Source: Isoetes taiwanensis (lineage: Eukaryota; Streptophyta; Lycopodiopsida; Isoetales; Isoetaceae). Taken from it: a stretch of DNA of 64,000 bases. Under the pieces are notes generated by a model that was not told where the DNA came from, ran no database searches, and was given only the letters and a program-made list of their open reading frames with translations. Shown here in pieces: positions 42,037 through 53,640 of the stretch. Both the position numbers and the translations under genes were made by a program. The stretch's first letter is position 1. Each line of letters opens with the position of its first letter. Where the stretch lies: positions 15,614,283 through 15,678,282 of the forward strand of contig JAJEKV010000026.1 in the NCBI GenBank assembly GCA_021234155.1, in the 5' to 3' direction.

Positions 42037-42064
42037 TTGAACCCAAATATTGCTCGGTGGACGT

Positions 42065-42101
42065 TAAAAAAACTATTCTATTCTATTCTATTCTATTCTA
42101 T
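42065..42101. repeat. (ATTCT)n microsatellite
   Basis: About six consecutive 'attct' units at the upstream (5') border of LINE copy B. Confidence 0.93.
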
Positions 42102-42379
42102 ACTTTCACAAAATTTGGAGTCTGACCACTCACAATCCGATGCAGAAAATGCTTGAAGCAGCAATGTTTTTAGAATCAACGAATTTTTCAAGCCAAGAAA
42201 CAATGATTTATGTCTTAAATTCAACAGTGCTAGGGACAAAGATGTATTCGGGAGTGAAGAGATTGTCAAGAAAACTTGCATGGGGACTATTGTCAGGAAA
42301 ACTTGTGTGGAGACTAAGTGTATTCGGGAAAAACTTGTTTGGAGACTAAGCAGTTCCAAAGGTCAGATGAAGAATCTTG

Positions 42380-42786
42380 CAAAAAACCACAAGTTAATCT
42401 TGTCTTCTGTCCGAGAATTGTAAAGATTTTGGTATCCATTTAGAGCTCGTATTGTCGGCTGATTTGGAAGCGGCGGCGGTTGTGTATCTTTCAGGGGATT
42501 CAGCAGCCTGCAGCCTCTCTGATTCCTCGACTTAGGTACAAGCTATTTCAAAGCTTTCTGGTGTTCCCGGGATTGGTAGAGCGGAAGTTGTAGATGGTGA
42601 TGGTCGGTTTGTACAGCAGTAGAGTTGCAGTTTTTCTGTGAGTTTGTTGTGGAGTGTCGATGGAGTGTCGAGGTATCGTTGTCTCTTTGGGGCAGTTCTC
42701 CTTCCTCCTTACTTGCTTTGTAATATTACCATTCTTTTAATATATTGACGACACAGTTCTTCAAAAAAAAAAAAAAAAAAAAAAAA
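42380..42786 (+). mobile_element. 3' tail of a plus-strand LINE or retroposed transcript
   Basis: A non-coding GT-rich segment ends with 'acttgctttgtaatattacc', 'attcttttaatatattgacg' and 'acacagttcttc', followed by a run of about 22 A (42763-42786). This is the typical plant LINE 3' UTR and poly-A end. Its orientation is opposite to the LINEs to the left. No ORF2 is attached, so it is a 5'-truncated copy. Confidence 0.65.
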
Positions 42787-43909
42787 CTCAATCAGTCAAA
42801 GCTTAGATTGAATGTGAACAATGAACTAAACCATGCAATGAATGAAGCAATCAAACAGCATAAGCTACACATGCAAGAGACTTAATGACCACCTCCAGCT
42901 CATTCTTCAGTAATGTCTGATGCTATATCGAGAAGCTGTTGAAAAACAACCAAACGAAAATGTAGGAAATGTTAAATACATTGTTCGCACCAAGGTTTTG
43001 CTTACAACATCAGAGGAATATACTAAACAAAATATTGGAACATTGGGCAAAACATATCAAGATAAGTGTTAGTGGCTCTACAGTTTAGCCATAGCCGTTT
43101 CTCAGCCCGCAGCAGGACCCTAACTTTTCCCAGGGAATCATATTCTTTGACAGTTCTGCTAATGCCGTAATGGCATGTTTACAAGAATGTTTACAGGGAA
43201 TCATATTCTTTGACAGTTCTGCTAATGCCGTAATGGCATGTTTACAAGAATGTTCGAATTTTGATGATCTTCTAGTGAAAGAGGCAGTTCGAATTTTTGC
43301 CTTAACCTTTTCCATTCTAATTCGTTAAGTCTTTTCCATTCTCATTCATTAAGTATTTTTGTATATTGTTAAATTTGTGATATATAGCTTTGATTACAAG
43401 CACAAAGGTGGTAAACTCTATGCTTAAGCTTTGTTGCATATGCTTTTTCATAGGTGTGTACATTTGTATATAGAAAAAAATAGAAAAAACATGGCATGTT
43501 GAAAACAATTGTCTATACTTAATGCCTTCATAATTAAGAAAGCAATAGCATTCTACGTTGTCTTTAATCGAAACTACATTTATAAGTGAAAAAATGACAA
43601 TGTCGATTTCTGTCATTTGCAATAATATATAATGGTGCAAAGTTGTGGACCCATCAAAGGGAAAGGGTCTTCCAACGGGCAAACAAAGGGTCTTCCAACG
43701 GGCAACCCATTGATGCATTAACATCTTGTTTTCTTCGTTGATCTGATTTAAAACCATCATAATATGAGTGCGTTCAAACTTTTTGTCTTGCCACGTTCAT
43801 GATATTTACATATACCAGCTTATATAATGGAAGCACAACTTGGTACACTACCTACGTTGCACAAAATTAGACCAATGTGCCCAAACACCAATTTTCCACT
43901 ATTTAATCA
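42787..43909. other. 3' flank of the RPAP3 gene; no gene seen
   Basis: It holds the 63-bp tandem duplication listed separately. A minus-strand 147-codon frame at 43317-43760 shows no domain. 'gggtcttccaacgggcaa' is duplicated at about 43663-43704. Confidence 0.4.
43132..43257. repeat. 63-bp tandem duplication
   Basis: 'agggaatcatattctttgac' to 'catgtttacaagaatgttt' is repeated with period 63 (43132 and 43195). The period is a multiple of three, and a minus-strand frame (43085-43315) keeps open across both copies (HAITALAELSKNMIP twice), but that frame has no recognised domain. Confidence 0.93.
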
Positions 43910-46900
43910 CTAGACACAAAATTGTTTCCGCAATTCTTTCAGGTGTTCAAAATATTCTTCCACTTCTTGCTTGCCCATGAAAACACTATCCCAAAGCTGG
44001 CGAAGAGCTGCACCAACCTCAAGTCAGTACATGTTGGGAGTGAAACAAAGCTTTCTAAATTTGACAATAACAGTATCATTAAATGGGAGAGACAAAAAAG
44101 ATAAAGCACATCATACCAGCTTTGTCTTTTGGCGTCAACAACATCACAGTCATCTTAAAGCGTCCAACCTTTGTTAAATTGTCTAAGTATTGAATAGCAA
44201 GACCGGCGTCATCACTGCAGGAGAAAAATTAGTTGCTATACCCACTTTATTACTCAAATTATAGTGTTTTCATATGTGCTTACGGGAAAAATGATCCCAA
44301 TGCCAACATGATGTCCAGTAAAAGACCAGCACTTAATGACTCCTTGAATAGCTTTGGAATAGTTAACGGATCCATAATCTACAAGCCAATGCAGTAAATG
44401 AGAAAGATTTAGCAACTAGACATAAACAAAGCCCAAATTAAAACTTTAGCAAAGAAATTGACAACTACACACCTTTAGCAAACGAATTTGAGAAGAGCGA
44501 TCACTATGGAAGCCTCTCCACAAGGTTTCGAATTCATATGATGTTTTTGGTGCAACCATGTTACGAGCTACAGCTGACATAGCACTCGCAGCAGCACGTG
44601 AAGCGGCTAGAGTTATTCCATTGCTTTCTTTTGTAACTTTATCATGCTTTTGCTTGTCATCCAAAACTTTCTGCAATTGAAAAGGTGCTCACAAATAGAT
44701 CCACATCATATATTGTTAATTATAGCCTTTGACATGACACACCTTTTTTGCTTCAGGAATCGATCTATGTTGCAAATTTTTGCGAATATCGATATCCATT
44801 GGAGTTGCTGAATTAAATAATGTGCTAGATTCCTGGCCCTTTACACCTTTTTTGTCCACCTCCTTTATCACAAGTTTCATTTTTTCTTCCGATGGCTTAA
44901 CCCCCCCTTGCTGTCAAGGTCAATGAACAGTATTAATTTTAGTACCCTTTAAGTAATGTGATTCACAACCAGATACCTTTAAAAACAGTTCTTTAGCTTC
45001 CTGATATTGTTTCTGAAGTTCCTTGTTTTGAGGTTCCAACCGCAGTGCAAACTCGAAGTCTGCCAAGGATAATGCCAACATGAGCACATAATGAGACTGA
45101 CTTTCAAACTTCACAGACTAAATAATTACCCTCGATTGCATCAAGATATTGTTTGAGCTCTTTCCTGGCTGTTCCACGTCTTGAATAAGCCTTTGTATAC
45201 CTATCATCCAAGCCTATAGCCTCTGTGCAATCAAACTCAGCATCTTCAAATCTGAAATTGGTGACCACGAATCAGGGCTCGTGTCTATAGCTTGAAAATA
45301 TTTTTTGGCCCAACTCTTACAAGCAGCATACAGTAATAATTTCAAATTCGATTAATAGCTTTCAGAATTCAAATATATTTCCGTTAATTACAGCACACTG
45401 TATGAACAAGAGAAGAGGCAAACACAGCACTGTCATCTATATAGCGTATATCAAATGTTACAAACATGGTAAATGGAACCACAGGCAAATGCAAGTTGGA
45501 GCATTTACCTCCTGATTTTGATAAATGCCATGGCACGATTAGCATATGCTACAGCTGTTGGTTGCAATGCTATGCTCCTGCTATAGCACTCAATTGCTTG
45601 CACAAACTTCTTCTCCTTAAAGTAATCATTTCCCTGAAGAATAACATTTCAAGGAATAAACCCGAGTACTCACAATTAAAGCACAGAGGATTTTATATTC
45701 TTCCACTCAATCGCCTAAAACATGCACTTCACCTGTTCCTTTTCAGATGCAGCATCAGCAGATGCTTTAAATGAAGTAGCAACTGTCGGCACGCCCATGC
45801 TATGACTACTCCCTGAACCAGCATCAATTGAAAGATCCGAACGCTTTGTGTCAAGAGTGTTAGAAGGTTTATCACCATTAACAAATGAAGTGCCTCTCTC
45901 TTCTTTGTCTACAGTCTCCAAGGCCGCATCCTACTGAACATTTTATTGCAGGAACAGGAATTAGTCATGTAAAATTTAAACAGATGATATAAAATACATA
46001 GCAGCTGCACGAAAAAATACCACGTCAAACTTGTCCCATTTATCTCGATAATAGTCATAAGTATGTTTGGATGCATTTGATGTTGCAGTCATCTTGCCTT
46101 CATCATTGTAATTCTTCCTAGTAGAAGCAGTTGACAACACCTGTTGCGAAGGTGGTTGCTGTTGCGACTTTGAAGAAATAGCAGAATCCTGTGATTTCTG
46201 AGTGAAACCCCTTACTGGGGGCAAATCCTAAAAACAAATGAAGAACAAGATATAAGACGCAACATACACCATGCATATTGCATCAGTTGAGTAAGCTATT
46301 ACCTAAGCCTATGCATAAGAAAGCTTATTCACTTATTTCTATCCCCTGTGCTTCCTATGTGCACTATGGAAGAAGTAGAGGACATGGCTAAAATGCACAA
46401 CTATTGCCAAAGAAAAAATTCGCACTTTTAAATCAACAACGGCCACTGTCAAAACATGCTGGCAACATATTGTACAGAAAGTCCCGTTCTTCAAATCTTG
46501 GTCAACCCTTCAGAAAATTCTTTACTTCTTTCTAATATATCTAAAACTGCAGATGAGGTGGAATTGAGGATTATTGCTGGCAGTTTATGGAGCAAAAACA
46601 ATTTTGCATGGGCGCAAAAAACTGCTGCAATATGCCTCATCAGTTTCAGAAATGGATTTGGCATATCACTGTCAGGAAGATTACAGTCTCGTATATGCTA
46701 ACTTACGAAAACCTCGTTTTCTTGCGTTCTAATGATAAATAAAAATTGGCTAAGTGATAGCATACAGTATCTTTCTGCTGCAGTTGGTTCTTCAACTTCT
46801 TATCTTTTTGCTTTACCGTCTGCTCCCAATCCTTCAAATCCTTTAAAAAATCTTGAAGCTCCTGACAAAAGAAACAAAAAAGACAATGGAAATAGACACT

Positions 46901-47052
46901 AAATACGAAACAAATCTCAGAAAATCCAAAAACACCATGAGTATTTTCATGAAGCATGTGCCTATATGAATATTGTTCTAGAGAAATGAAAGATGACATG
47001 AGCTGCAAACCTGTGTGTTGTCACGAATTTGCTTCTGAACGTTGAACGCCAT
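43910..47052 (-). CDS. RPAP3: RPAP3-like TPR co-chaperone (R2TP complex), 12 exons, 509 residues
   Basis: RPAP3 links HSP90 to the R2TP complex, which assembles RNA polymerase II, snoRNPs and PIKK kinases. Exons (minus strand, 5' to 3'): 47011-47052, 46766-46861, 46021-46227, 45733-45930, 45509-45633, 45130-45251, 44977-45059, 44743-44910, 44473-44670, 44284-44378, 44117-44214, 43910-44007. All have GT-AG borders and phases that join without a stop, totalling 1530 nt. Residues 1-46 carry the family N-terminus (MAFNVQKQIRDNTQ; ELQDFLKDLKDWEQ). About 97-119 is the conserved YDYYRDKWDKFDVDAALE motif. About 182-291 is one TPR domain (GNDYFKEKKFVQAIECYSRS; YANRAMAFIKIRRFEDAEFD; YSRRGTARKELKQYLDAIED). 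About 385-500 is the RPAP3 C-terminal domain (TSYEFETLWRGFHSDRSSQI; KESLSAGLLLDIMLALGSFF; VGRFKMTVMLLTPKDKAALR). It ends RKQFCV. Length fits plant homologues with one TPR domain; animal RPAP3 has two. No lesions seen. Exons were set by reading splice sites, so borders may be off by a few bases where AG/GT choices exist. Confidence 0.93.
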
Positions 47053-48483
47053 GGCAATGGACGTGTAGCTGTTTTAGGGCGAGCAACAGGCCGAGAGCAT
47101 AAGAAAATGCCTATATGAAAGAACTTCCCGAAGGTTCATAATTTCGCTCCTAAAAGTGTCGCCGCCAACAATTTTCCTGAGCGAAAACCAAACGGCCAGG
47201 ATTTACCTTACATAAAAGTAACGGCCGTCAAATTTCCAAGTATCAAAAAGAACAAGGTGCTGCGCACGACGGGTTGCCCTCCGATGGCCCAAAAGTGTGT
47301 TTTCATGTTTCTTGTTGTCATTTCGTTTTCATGGTTCTTGTTAGATCATTTCATGTGTCAGGGCTTATTAATGGTTTGAATGGGGATTCTGTTTTGTGTT
47401 TTGTTTTTCTTTTGTTTATGAATTGTATATGGACCAAGAAGAGGCTTGCGAAGCTCAGTGCCTAGACCAATTGGGATTGACGTGATTATGTTCTTTGTCT
47501 AAAACACATTAGCCATTCAGAATTATTCTGAAACTTATTTTCAATAGTGCAATTTCTTACAACCACATCGACGGTAACAAAAAGCATTATTCTGCATCAT
47601 AAGCATCATCAGAGATCAGAAAGCAGACAAAGGTAAGTGATGAAAGGAAGGTAGAGTAACCCCATTGTGGGCAATCCCCTAGCCACATAACCACCAAAAG
47701 GGTTCCAAATAAAAATAAAAGCATTGTTCACTGAAAAACGGGTCAAAGAAAAAACATGTGCGGATGGCCAAGTTCCTAGTGGAACCGAAACCTAATTACA
47801 AGATTAACTAACTATGTCCAACTCCCTAGGTGTTTTTTTCCCGCGCATGAGTAGATTTTGCAAACATGCCAAAAGACAAAACCATAGGCATTCTTTCAAT
47901 ATACTAAGGATATGTCAAAACATACCAAAACCCACCCTTCCCTAAGGTATTGCCCTTTAGAAAAGGCAATCCAAAAACCAAATTGACCAACTCTTACTCC
48001 TTAAGACACCCTCAATCAACTCTTAATCCTTTAGACGCCCTCAATCACTAAATTTAACAACTTCTATTCTTTTAGACGTCTCAATCATTGCTTCTGGCCC
48101 CTTATCAACCTTATTCCTTTAGATGCCCTCAGCCATTGTTTCTGTCCCTTTGTCAAGTGCATGCAAGGAGAAAATGAAGGCCTGTTACGTTTAAGGAAAC
48201 AAAAAGCCTAGCATACTTCGTTAAAAAAAACGACATGCTATTTTATGGACTGGGACCACACAAGCGCTAACAGGCCCTATTCTCCACATTCAATTGGGTC
48301 CTGCGTTCTTGCTTAATATGTGAAAAACATTTGAAATCTCTAAGGCATGCTTTTGTTTCATCACCGTATGTTATGTTGTATCATTTGCATCCTAATAGGG
48401 TACCTATTTGTGTGATGAAGGAAAAACTCCCTCACAAAAGCCTGCTGCAGGTAATAGCAGAATAAAAAACTGCCAGTAAAATG
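47053..48483. other. 5' flank of RPAP3, then non-coding DNA
   Basis: 47053-47280 presumably holds the RPAP3 promoter and 5' UTR; no TATA box could be assigned. At 47990-48160 a degenerate repeat ('cctttagacgccctcaatca' and variants) occurs about four times. No gene recognised. Confidence 0.4.
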
Positions 48484-49240
48484 TCAACAGCACTGATCTG
48501 GAACATAATTTGCAGCAATCATCTTCTCAAATACTTCCTCCATCTTATTGGAGAAATCAAGCTTACCATAGGCATCAATTAGCATATTAAAAGTAAGAAA
48601 AGAAAGCTTCACCTTTAAAGCGTGTACCTCTAACAAAAGCATTTCCAATTTATTGAAAAGCTTGGCCTTGATATATGCACGGATTATAATATCATAGACC
48701 AAAGGGTCAGGTTTAGATGTGCACTCCCTTTTCATTCTAGTAAACATATCATCCACCTTATCTTATATATCACTCCTCGCATAAGCAGCAATAAGAGCAC
48801 AGAAAGCTTGTTGATTTGGGTGGAACCCTCTTGCTTCCACTTCCTTAAACAACAAGTCTGCCCAGCGTGGCTGCTTCGCTTTAGCCATGACCCTCATTAG
48901 TAATGTATAGGATTCTATGTTTAACTCACATCCTGCCCTGCTTTTCACATCAGTGTATATCTGCAGATAACATAAATCTATCACTATAAGGGTATCTTTA
49001 CAGTCACCAAAGGGATTATTTCGAAAATATGTTAATCATCATTGTGGTCGTATAACCAACGAGGCAAAGAACCTGATATTAACTCAAGGGTGCTATTCCT
49101 AAACTGAAAAATTGCCTCTACGTTTCGATCACATGCCCAAAACTACTCACACTCAAATAACCCTGATATTTAAGCAGATATACAACTCCATTGCTTCAGG
49201 TTTGTGAAAGTATTGATAAAACTCAGACTTTGGCACAAAC
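48484..49240 (-). pseudogene. P-class PPR exons with one in-frame stop
   Basis: Two exons with good splice sites: 49162-49240 (FVPKSEFYQYFHKPEAMELY...) and 48484-48960 (IYTDVKSRAGCELNIESYTL, LMRVMAKAKQPRWADLLFKE, GFHPNQQAFCALIAAYARSD, PLVYDIIIRAYIKAKLFNKL, FNMLIDAYGKLDFSNKMEEV, FEKMIAANYVPDQCC). They join in phase. About four 35-residue P-class units are seen. A TAA at about 48763 (after RSDI) interrupts the frame, while the same frame continues as clean PPR sequence for 90 more residues. Such proteins normally bind organelle RNA. N-terminal exons are not visible and kelch exons of another gene lie directly upstream on the same strand, so this is probably a captured or truncated gene piece. 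Confidence 0.8.
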
Positions 49241-49447
49241 CTGCAATGAATTAGAAACCAAGATGTCATGTTAAAAGAACCGTAATGAGAAAATAAAGTT
49301 ACTTTAGGAGTGTGAACATAAATTCTAAACTTTTGATGGTGTCTAAATTACAGGAGGCTACCATGAATAAATGTCAAAATACCTTAGGAACAGAAATTAA
49401 AGAACACCAAGTCATATAATGAAGCACGATTAATCAGCGAGCTGTAC

Positions 49448-49701
49448 TTCTTCTAATGTGAGCCATGTGCCCACGTCCATAGGCTCCTCCAGAGACATGC
49501 AGTCTTGAATTCACAAAGGCCTGTCACCAAGCAGTTAATCTCATAAAGTGCATAAAGTTGAAGTGGTGAACAAAATGAAATGTTATTTTTGGCACTTACA
49601 GCTGCATGCTGATATCGAGGAGCAGGTGATATACCAGTTGCAGTTGCCCATTCCCAGCTTCCATCATCTTTTCTACCAAGTGCATGAGCAGAAGATAGGG
49701 G
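49448..49701 (-). pseudogene. BSL/BSU1-type kelch phosphatase, two exons only
   Basis: Exon A 49600-49701 reads PLSSAHALGRKDDGSWEW, ATATGISPAPRYQHAA and is followed by GTAAGT. Exon B 49448-49520 reads AFVNSRLHVSGGAYGRGHMA, HIRR and is preceded by a CAG acceptor. 'W.W..A.G..P.PRYQHAA.F...RLHVSGG' is the kelch-repeat wording of BSL1/BSU1 phosphatases, which dephosphorylate BIN2-type kinases in brassinosteroid signalling. Neither the rest of the kelch propeller nor the phosphatase domain is present upstream or downstream. The fragment is followed 200 bp later by PPR exons in the same direction. Confidence 0.75.
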
Positions 49702-50252
49702 CTACACACAAGTTTCAAGGTTCAAAATCACCAATTAAGCCACATATTTGCATATATACAGCAATGTAAAAAGAAAAGATTATAATGCATAAACCCAATA
49801 CTCAGGGAAATATTTGTCAAGAAAGATTGAAGACATTATCAGGACACACTGTCTAGGGCTTTGCTGCAGTATCCAAAGCCCAATTCCTGCATGATATTTT
49901 TCTTTAAAATGCTTTCTACATAACAAAAACCAATGATAGAAACAGAGAGAGTCCTGATCTAGGTCTCTTCAATGCTGGTGACTGGAATCTATGAACGAAA
50001 TTGTCAAGAAGACGGTGGCATTTGTTGCCCTATGCATTGAACTATCGCTGACTGTAGTGGAAGCTGGCCTTCACATACTTGTAAAGCCTTATTGTTGTCT
50101 TGACTCCTACGAACCTTAATTAATCGATATACCTTAGACCCTAAAAGTGTTAGTATAACAAGCTGCTAATAATGGGCACAAGAAAAATAAATCACTACAC
50201 TTCAGATAATGCAGAGAATGCTACATAATGCAGCCACATGCTTGCAAAGCAT

Positions 50253-50332
50253 ACAAAATCTAGGAAGCAGCATACTGCCCTGAGATAACAATTGGACGGA
50301 CAAAATCTAGGAAGCAGCATACTGCCCTGAGA
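50253..50332. repeat. 32-bp direct repeat, two copies
   Basis: 'aaaatctaggaagcagcata' plus 'ctgccctgagat' occurs at about 50255-50286 and 50301-50332. Confidence 0.93.
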
Positions 50333-50844
50333 TCTTACCTGGAAGTGTCATCCGAGAATGAGGTGCCATAGCTGGAATTGGGGTCTGGAAGAAAAGCTTG
50401 GATGGGGAGATCACGTCCTGCCATCTGCTGAGAGACCATAACTTTCCTTCAGCTAGAAATATAGAATGTGTGCCAACGGTGTGCTCCGCAATGCCGGGAA
50501 TTACCAGTTGCTGTTTGAACACAAAGGAGACTTGCTTTCTTATCAGAACCCTGACGGAAGGCGCGGAAGGGAGGGAAGCTGGATGACCGAGGATTTACAG
50601 GCAGCAGCCAGTTTTTAGCAGTCATCAGTATATGCTAGGTATATGCCAGCATATACTTGAATATGCCCACATACCCACATAAACGAGGGTTTGCCCCCCT
50701 AGGGGCAACCCAAAAATTGATGTTATTGTGGTTGTTTATGGGAGAAGAGGTTTTTTTTTGTTTTGGTCAAAAATAAACAAGGTGCTCTCGCCCAAACGGT
50801 TGCCCTCGTCTTGACTAGCAAAGGTTTTTGGCCTAGTAGCAAGA

Positions 50845-51095
50845 GCTTGAAGAAATCTATCCAAAAAATATTTGGTTTGAAGCGCAAAAGCCTGGATGAG
50901 CTGGAGATGATCAGCTAAATTGAATACAACAGGGTAGAAGCTTGAAGAAATCTATCAAAAAATATTTGGTTTCAAAGCACACACACTTGAATGAGCTGGA
51001 GACGATCCGCCAGATTGAACATAGCAGTGCAAAAGCTTCAAGAAATCTCTCAAAAAAATGTTGGTTTGAAGCACGCGCAAGAGATGCAGAACGAC
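50845..51095. repeat. 93-bp tandem repeat, about 2.7 copies
   Basis: Units start at about 50846, 50938 and 51032 with 'agcttgaagaaatctatc', then 'aaaaaatatttggttt', 'gatgagctggagacgatc' and 'gattgaa...cagggcagaa'. The copies have diverged. Confidence 0.88.
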
Positions 51096-51556
51096 GTTTT
51101 TTATGACCCAAAAGCGCAACCAGAGCCAAAGAAATCAAACTGTTAGGAAGAGCTGAGACCTAGCACATTATTTTTTGCGTTGAAAAAGGAGATCAGCTCG
51201 ACCGAATTTATGCAATCCGTTACTTCAGAGGATATTTGTTGTAACTCAGTATAGAAACTAATGCAAAAACTAAATTTTTTTCCCCTTAGCTAAATGGCTC
51301 CTATCTCCACTGTCTATTTATATCTTTCTAAATCACATATTCAAGAAAAATGGGACTTATTCAATATTTTGAAACTATAATATTCCAACATGTGGCTCTA
51401 TTTCCATTTTTTATTTAGAAAAGTTGGAGCAAAATAATACGTAATGATGAAGATAAGTTATAACGCTCACAAAAATAAACAAAAATCCTTTGAAAATGAA
51501 CATGACACATGCTATTGCATTATTGCAACATGAGCTTACATTGAACCCTTCAATGA

Positions 51557-52480
51557 CTACATAATTCGAGACGGTCTTGTACAATTTTGACTATGTTTTT
51601 TGGAATTTGCTGAAGGCACTTCATTGTCACAGCAGACTTTTTGGGTTTCAAGAATGAATGGCTGACAGAACATCCAACCATTGTTGTGCATCTTATGATT
51701 TACATTTCCGCCTTTTGGTCCAACATTCACGATACTGAGCTTGAATTGTTTTCGCACCATTGAACATGAACATATAAACCTTTTGTAATCCCATCTGGAT
51801 GTCTTATTGGATTTGTTAATGCTACACCCAACCAAAAAGGTGTCTCATTTACATTTTCAGGCCTCATAATAAGAAACATTCCCTGTGAAATATGTTTCTC
51901 AGGCCTAAAAGCTTCCTTAGGTCGACCACTAGCAGGACCACAATAATGTTCTTCTTCTTCTTCTTCTTCTAAGTTGTTTGCCTCTTCCTGTACTTCTTGA
52001 ACGTTTGGTTCTTCAGCGTTCCATTGGGAACGAGGCCAAAACCCCTCATGTAGCATGTTGCATCTCATAGGGCTTTGTTTAAGTTCTTTCAAAACATTAT
52101 CTCAATATTCAATAACAGGTCTCATTAGATCATCATAACTAGAAGTTCGTCCAAAACGGCCCAGACCAATTTTCCAGAAGTCTAAGTATTTAGAAATGCC
52201 TGATACAATGTTATCATATTCTCTCATGCGTTCAACTAGAGGTATGGTTCTGGCTCACCCATTGGCAACAATACTTGTCCATCTTTGTCTTTTTTAAATA
52301 GTTCACACCCTTCTTTTGGCTTCCAATTAGTTTCCTTTGGATGAACTTTGTACTGAAACTTTGGAACATTCCCATCCATCAGCATCATCGTTCGTGCTCT
52401 GCCATGGCCAGGTGCTTGATTCTCAACAAAAATAATCGAAAACCAGGATCAACCAAAACAACATAATACCATTGGGACTT
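51557..52480 (-). pseudogene. Unknown protein, last exons of the array-associated gene
   Basis: Minus-strand text in shifting frames: GRARTMMLMDGNVPKFQYKV, HPKETNWKPKEGCELFKKDK, DGQVLLPMGEPE; then RMREYDNIVSGISKYLDFWK, IGLGRFGRTSSYDDLMRPVI; then ELKQSPMRCNMLHEGFWPRS, an acidic run (NNLEEEEEEEH), then MFLIMRPENVNETPFWLGVA and YVHVQWCEN. The 'PFWLGVAL...VHVQW' stretch resembles the 'FWIGKV...VHWY' ends of some plant element-encoded proteins, but I cannot name a family. At least two frameshifts and stops are present. It lies directly downstream of the repeated coiled-coil exon. Confidence 0.45.
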
Positions 52481-53054
52481 ACATCAATATCACAATATCT
52501 CTAATGGAATGCACTTGTCCGCTCCATATGTTTCCATGAATGTGCGTCTGATCTTCTTTCGAAGCTGGATGACATATTTAACAAAATTTGGACTTATTCA
52601 AATCTAATAGATATTCTTCAAGCATGTCATGATAAGATTATATGTATTTTTAACTCTTGTTAATTTTAATTTTCAGTTTATCTTTAGATAAAAAGTATGG
52701 TAGTTATCAAAGTTTAGAATTGCTTTCAAGACAAATTTTTACTTTTATCTATTTAGAATTAAATTTTTATCTAAGATGAACTATATATCATTATAATGTT
52801 ATTTTTCCAGAACGTTGAAAGAAAGTTTAGATGAAATGAATCAAATGATTACGTTCATATTTTAATTAAAAAAATTTGAGTAGTTTATTTTTAATTAATT
52901 TTCAATATATATTTATTTTATATATAATAAACTATTTAATATTTGTTATTCAAACATAAACTTTATCTTTTAATTAATTTTAATCTAACACTTTTTAGAA
53001 GTATGTTTAAAGTGCTAAGAGTTTGTAAATTATAAAATTCTAATATAGTTTTAA

Positions 53055-53333
53055 GGGTGAAAGCATGTTACGGCCTACATAAAAAAAAAAATTACCAAAA
53101 AGGTACTTTTCTGTGTACTTTTGTGCAAGTACATAATTGTATTTTAAAGTACCTAGACTACAAGATTGACTAAAATAAATTGTGTTATGTTCAAGAGTAG
53201 TAGTACATATATGTTGTAAGGTACTTTGTGATTCAAGAAGATGTTAAGAACTCAAATATATCATCATCTTTGACTTCCCAGAGTATTTTCCAGGTAGTTT
53301 CCAAAACATGTAGGCTCTAACATGCTCTTACCC
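53055..53333. mobile_element. 279-bp TTAA-target MITE
   Basis: Imperfect TIRs of about 26 bp: left GGGTGAAAGCATGTTACGGC, right complement GGGTAAGAGCATGTTAGAGC, both continuing CTACAT. Flanked by TTAA (53051-53054 and 53334-53337). Sister array units read 'atagttttaagtcaatcact' without the insert, so the empty site is visible. TTAA suggests the piggyBac or Kolobok type. No coding capacity. Confidence 0.93.
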
Positions 53334-53640
53334 TTAAGTCAATCACTTATCAAACCATCATATTTCATTTACAAAATATCCTGATTGCAAAATTTTAAAT
53401 TTGTTGATAAATCACTGAAAAATAAAATTTTATATTTTTGAAATGTCTAACTCTAAATAGATTCACGTGAAAATTAGTTTGGAACGCAATTTTTATGCTT
53501 TTATAACAATTATACTTTAATTTAAAGATAAAGTTATATAATTAGAACTAGAATCAAGAAGAAATAAATATGACATATAATCTTAAAGTGATATCTATGT
53601 CTATTATATCTAAATAAGTCAAGGTTTTGTTGAATATGGC

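Larger units (their letters stand above)
36895..42060 (-). mobile_element. L1-type LINE copy B, interrupted
   Basis: ORF1 (40095-42036), endonuclease (39590-40060) and endonuclease-end/linker (36895-37460) lie in the correct order on the minus strand. They are separated by about 2.1 kb of unrelated DNA (37.5-39.5 kb, including the MITE), and the downstream side is cut by LINE copy A. That these pieces were one element is inference from order, strand and similar wording. Confidence 0.6.
49702..51540. other. Mostly non-coding; one unidentified exon-like stretch and two repeats
   Basis: On the minus strand, 50338-50586 is open and ends at 'CCAG|GTAAGATC', a good splice donor (frames FKQQLVIPGIAEHTVGTHSI or MAGRDLPIQAFLPDPNSSYG). 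No family was recognised. The repeats at 50253-50332 and 50845-51095 are listed separately. Confidence 0.35.

Noticed and set aside
48760-48765. In-frame TAA in the P-class PPR exon explained by organelle U-to-C RNA editing, as known from ferns
   Set aside because: That editing acts on organelle transcripts. This DNA has spliceosomal introns and nuclear repeats, so a nonsense mutation is the simpler reading.
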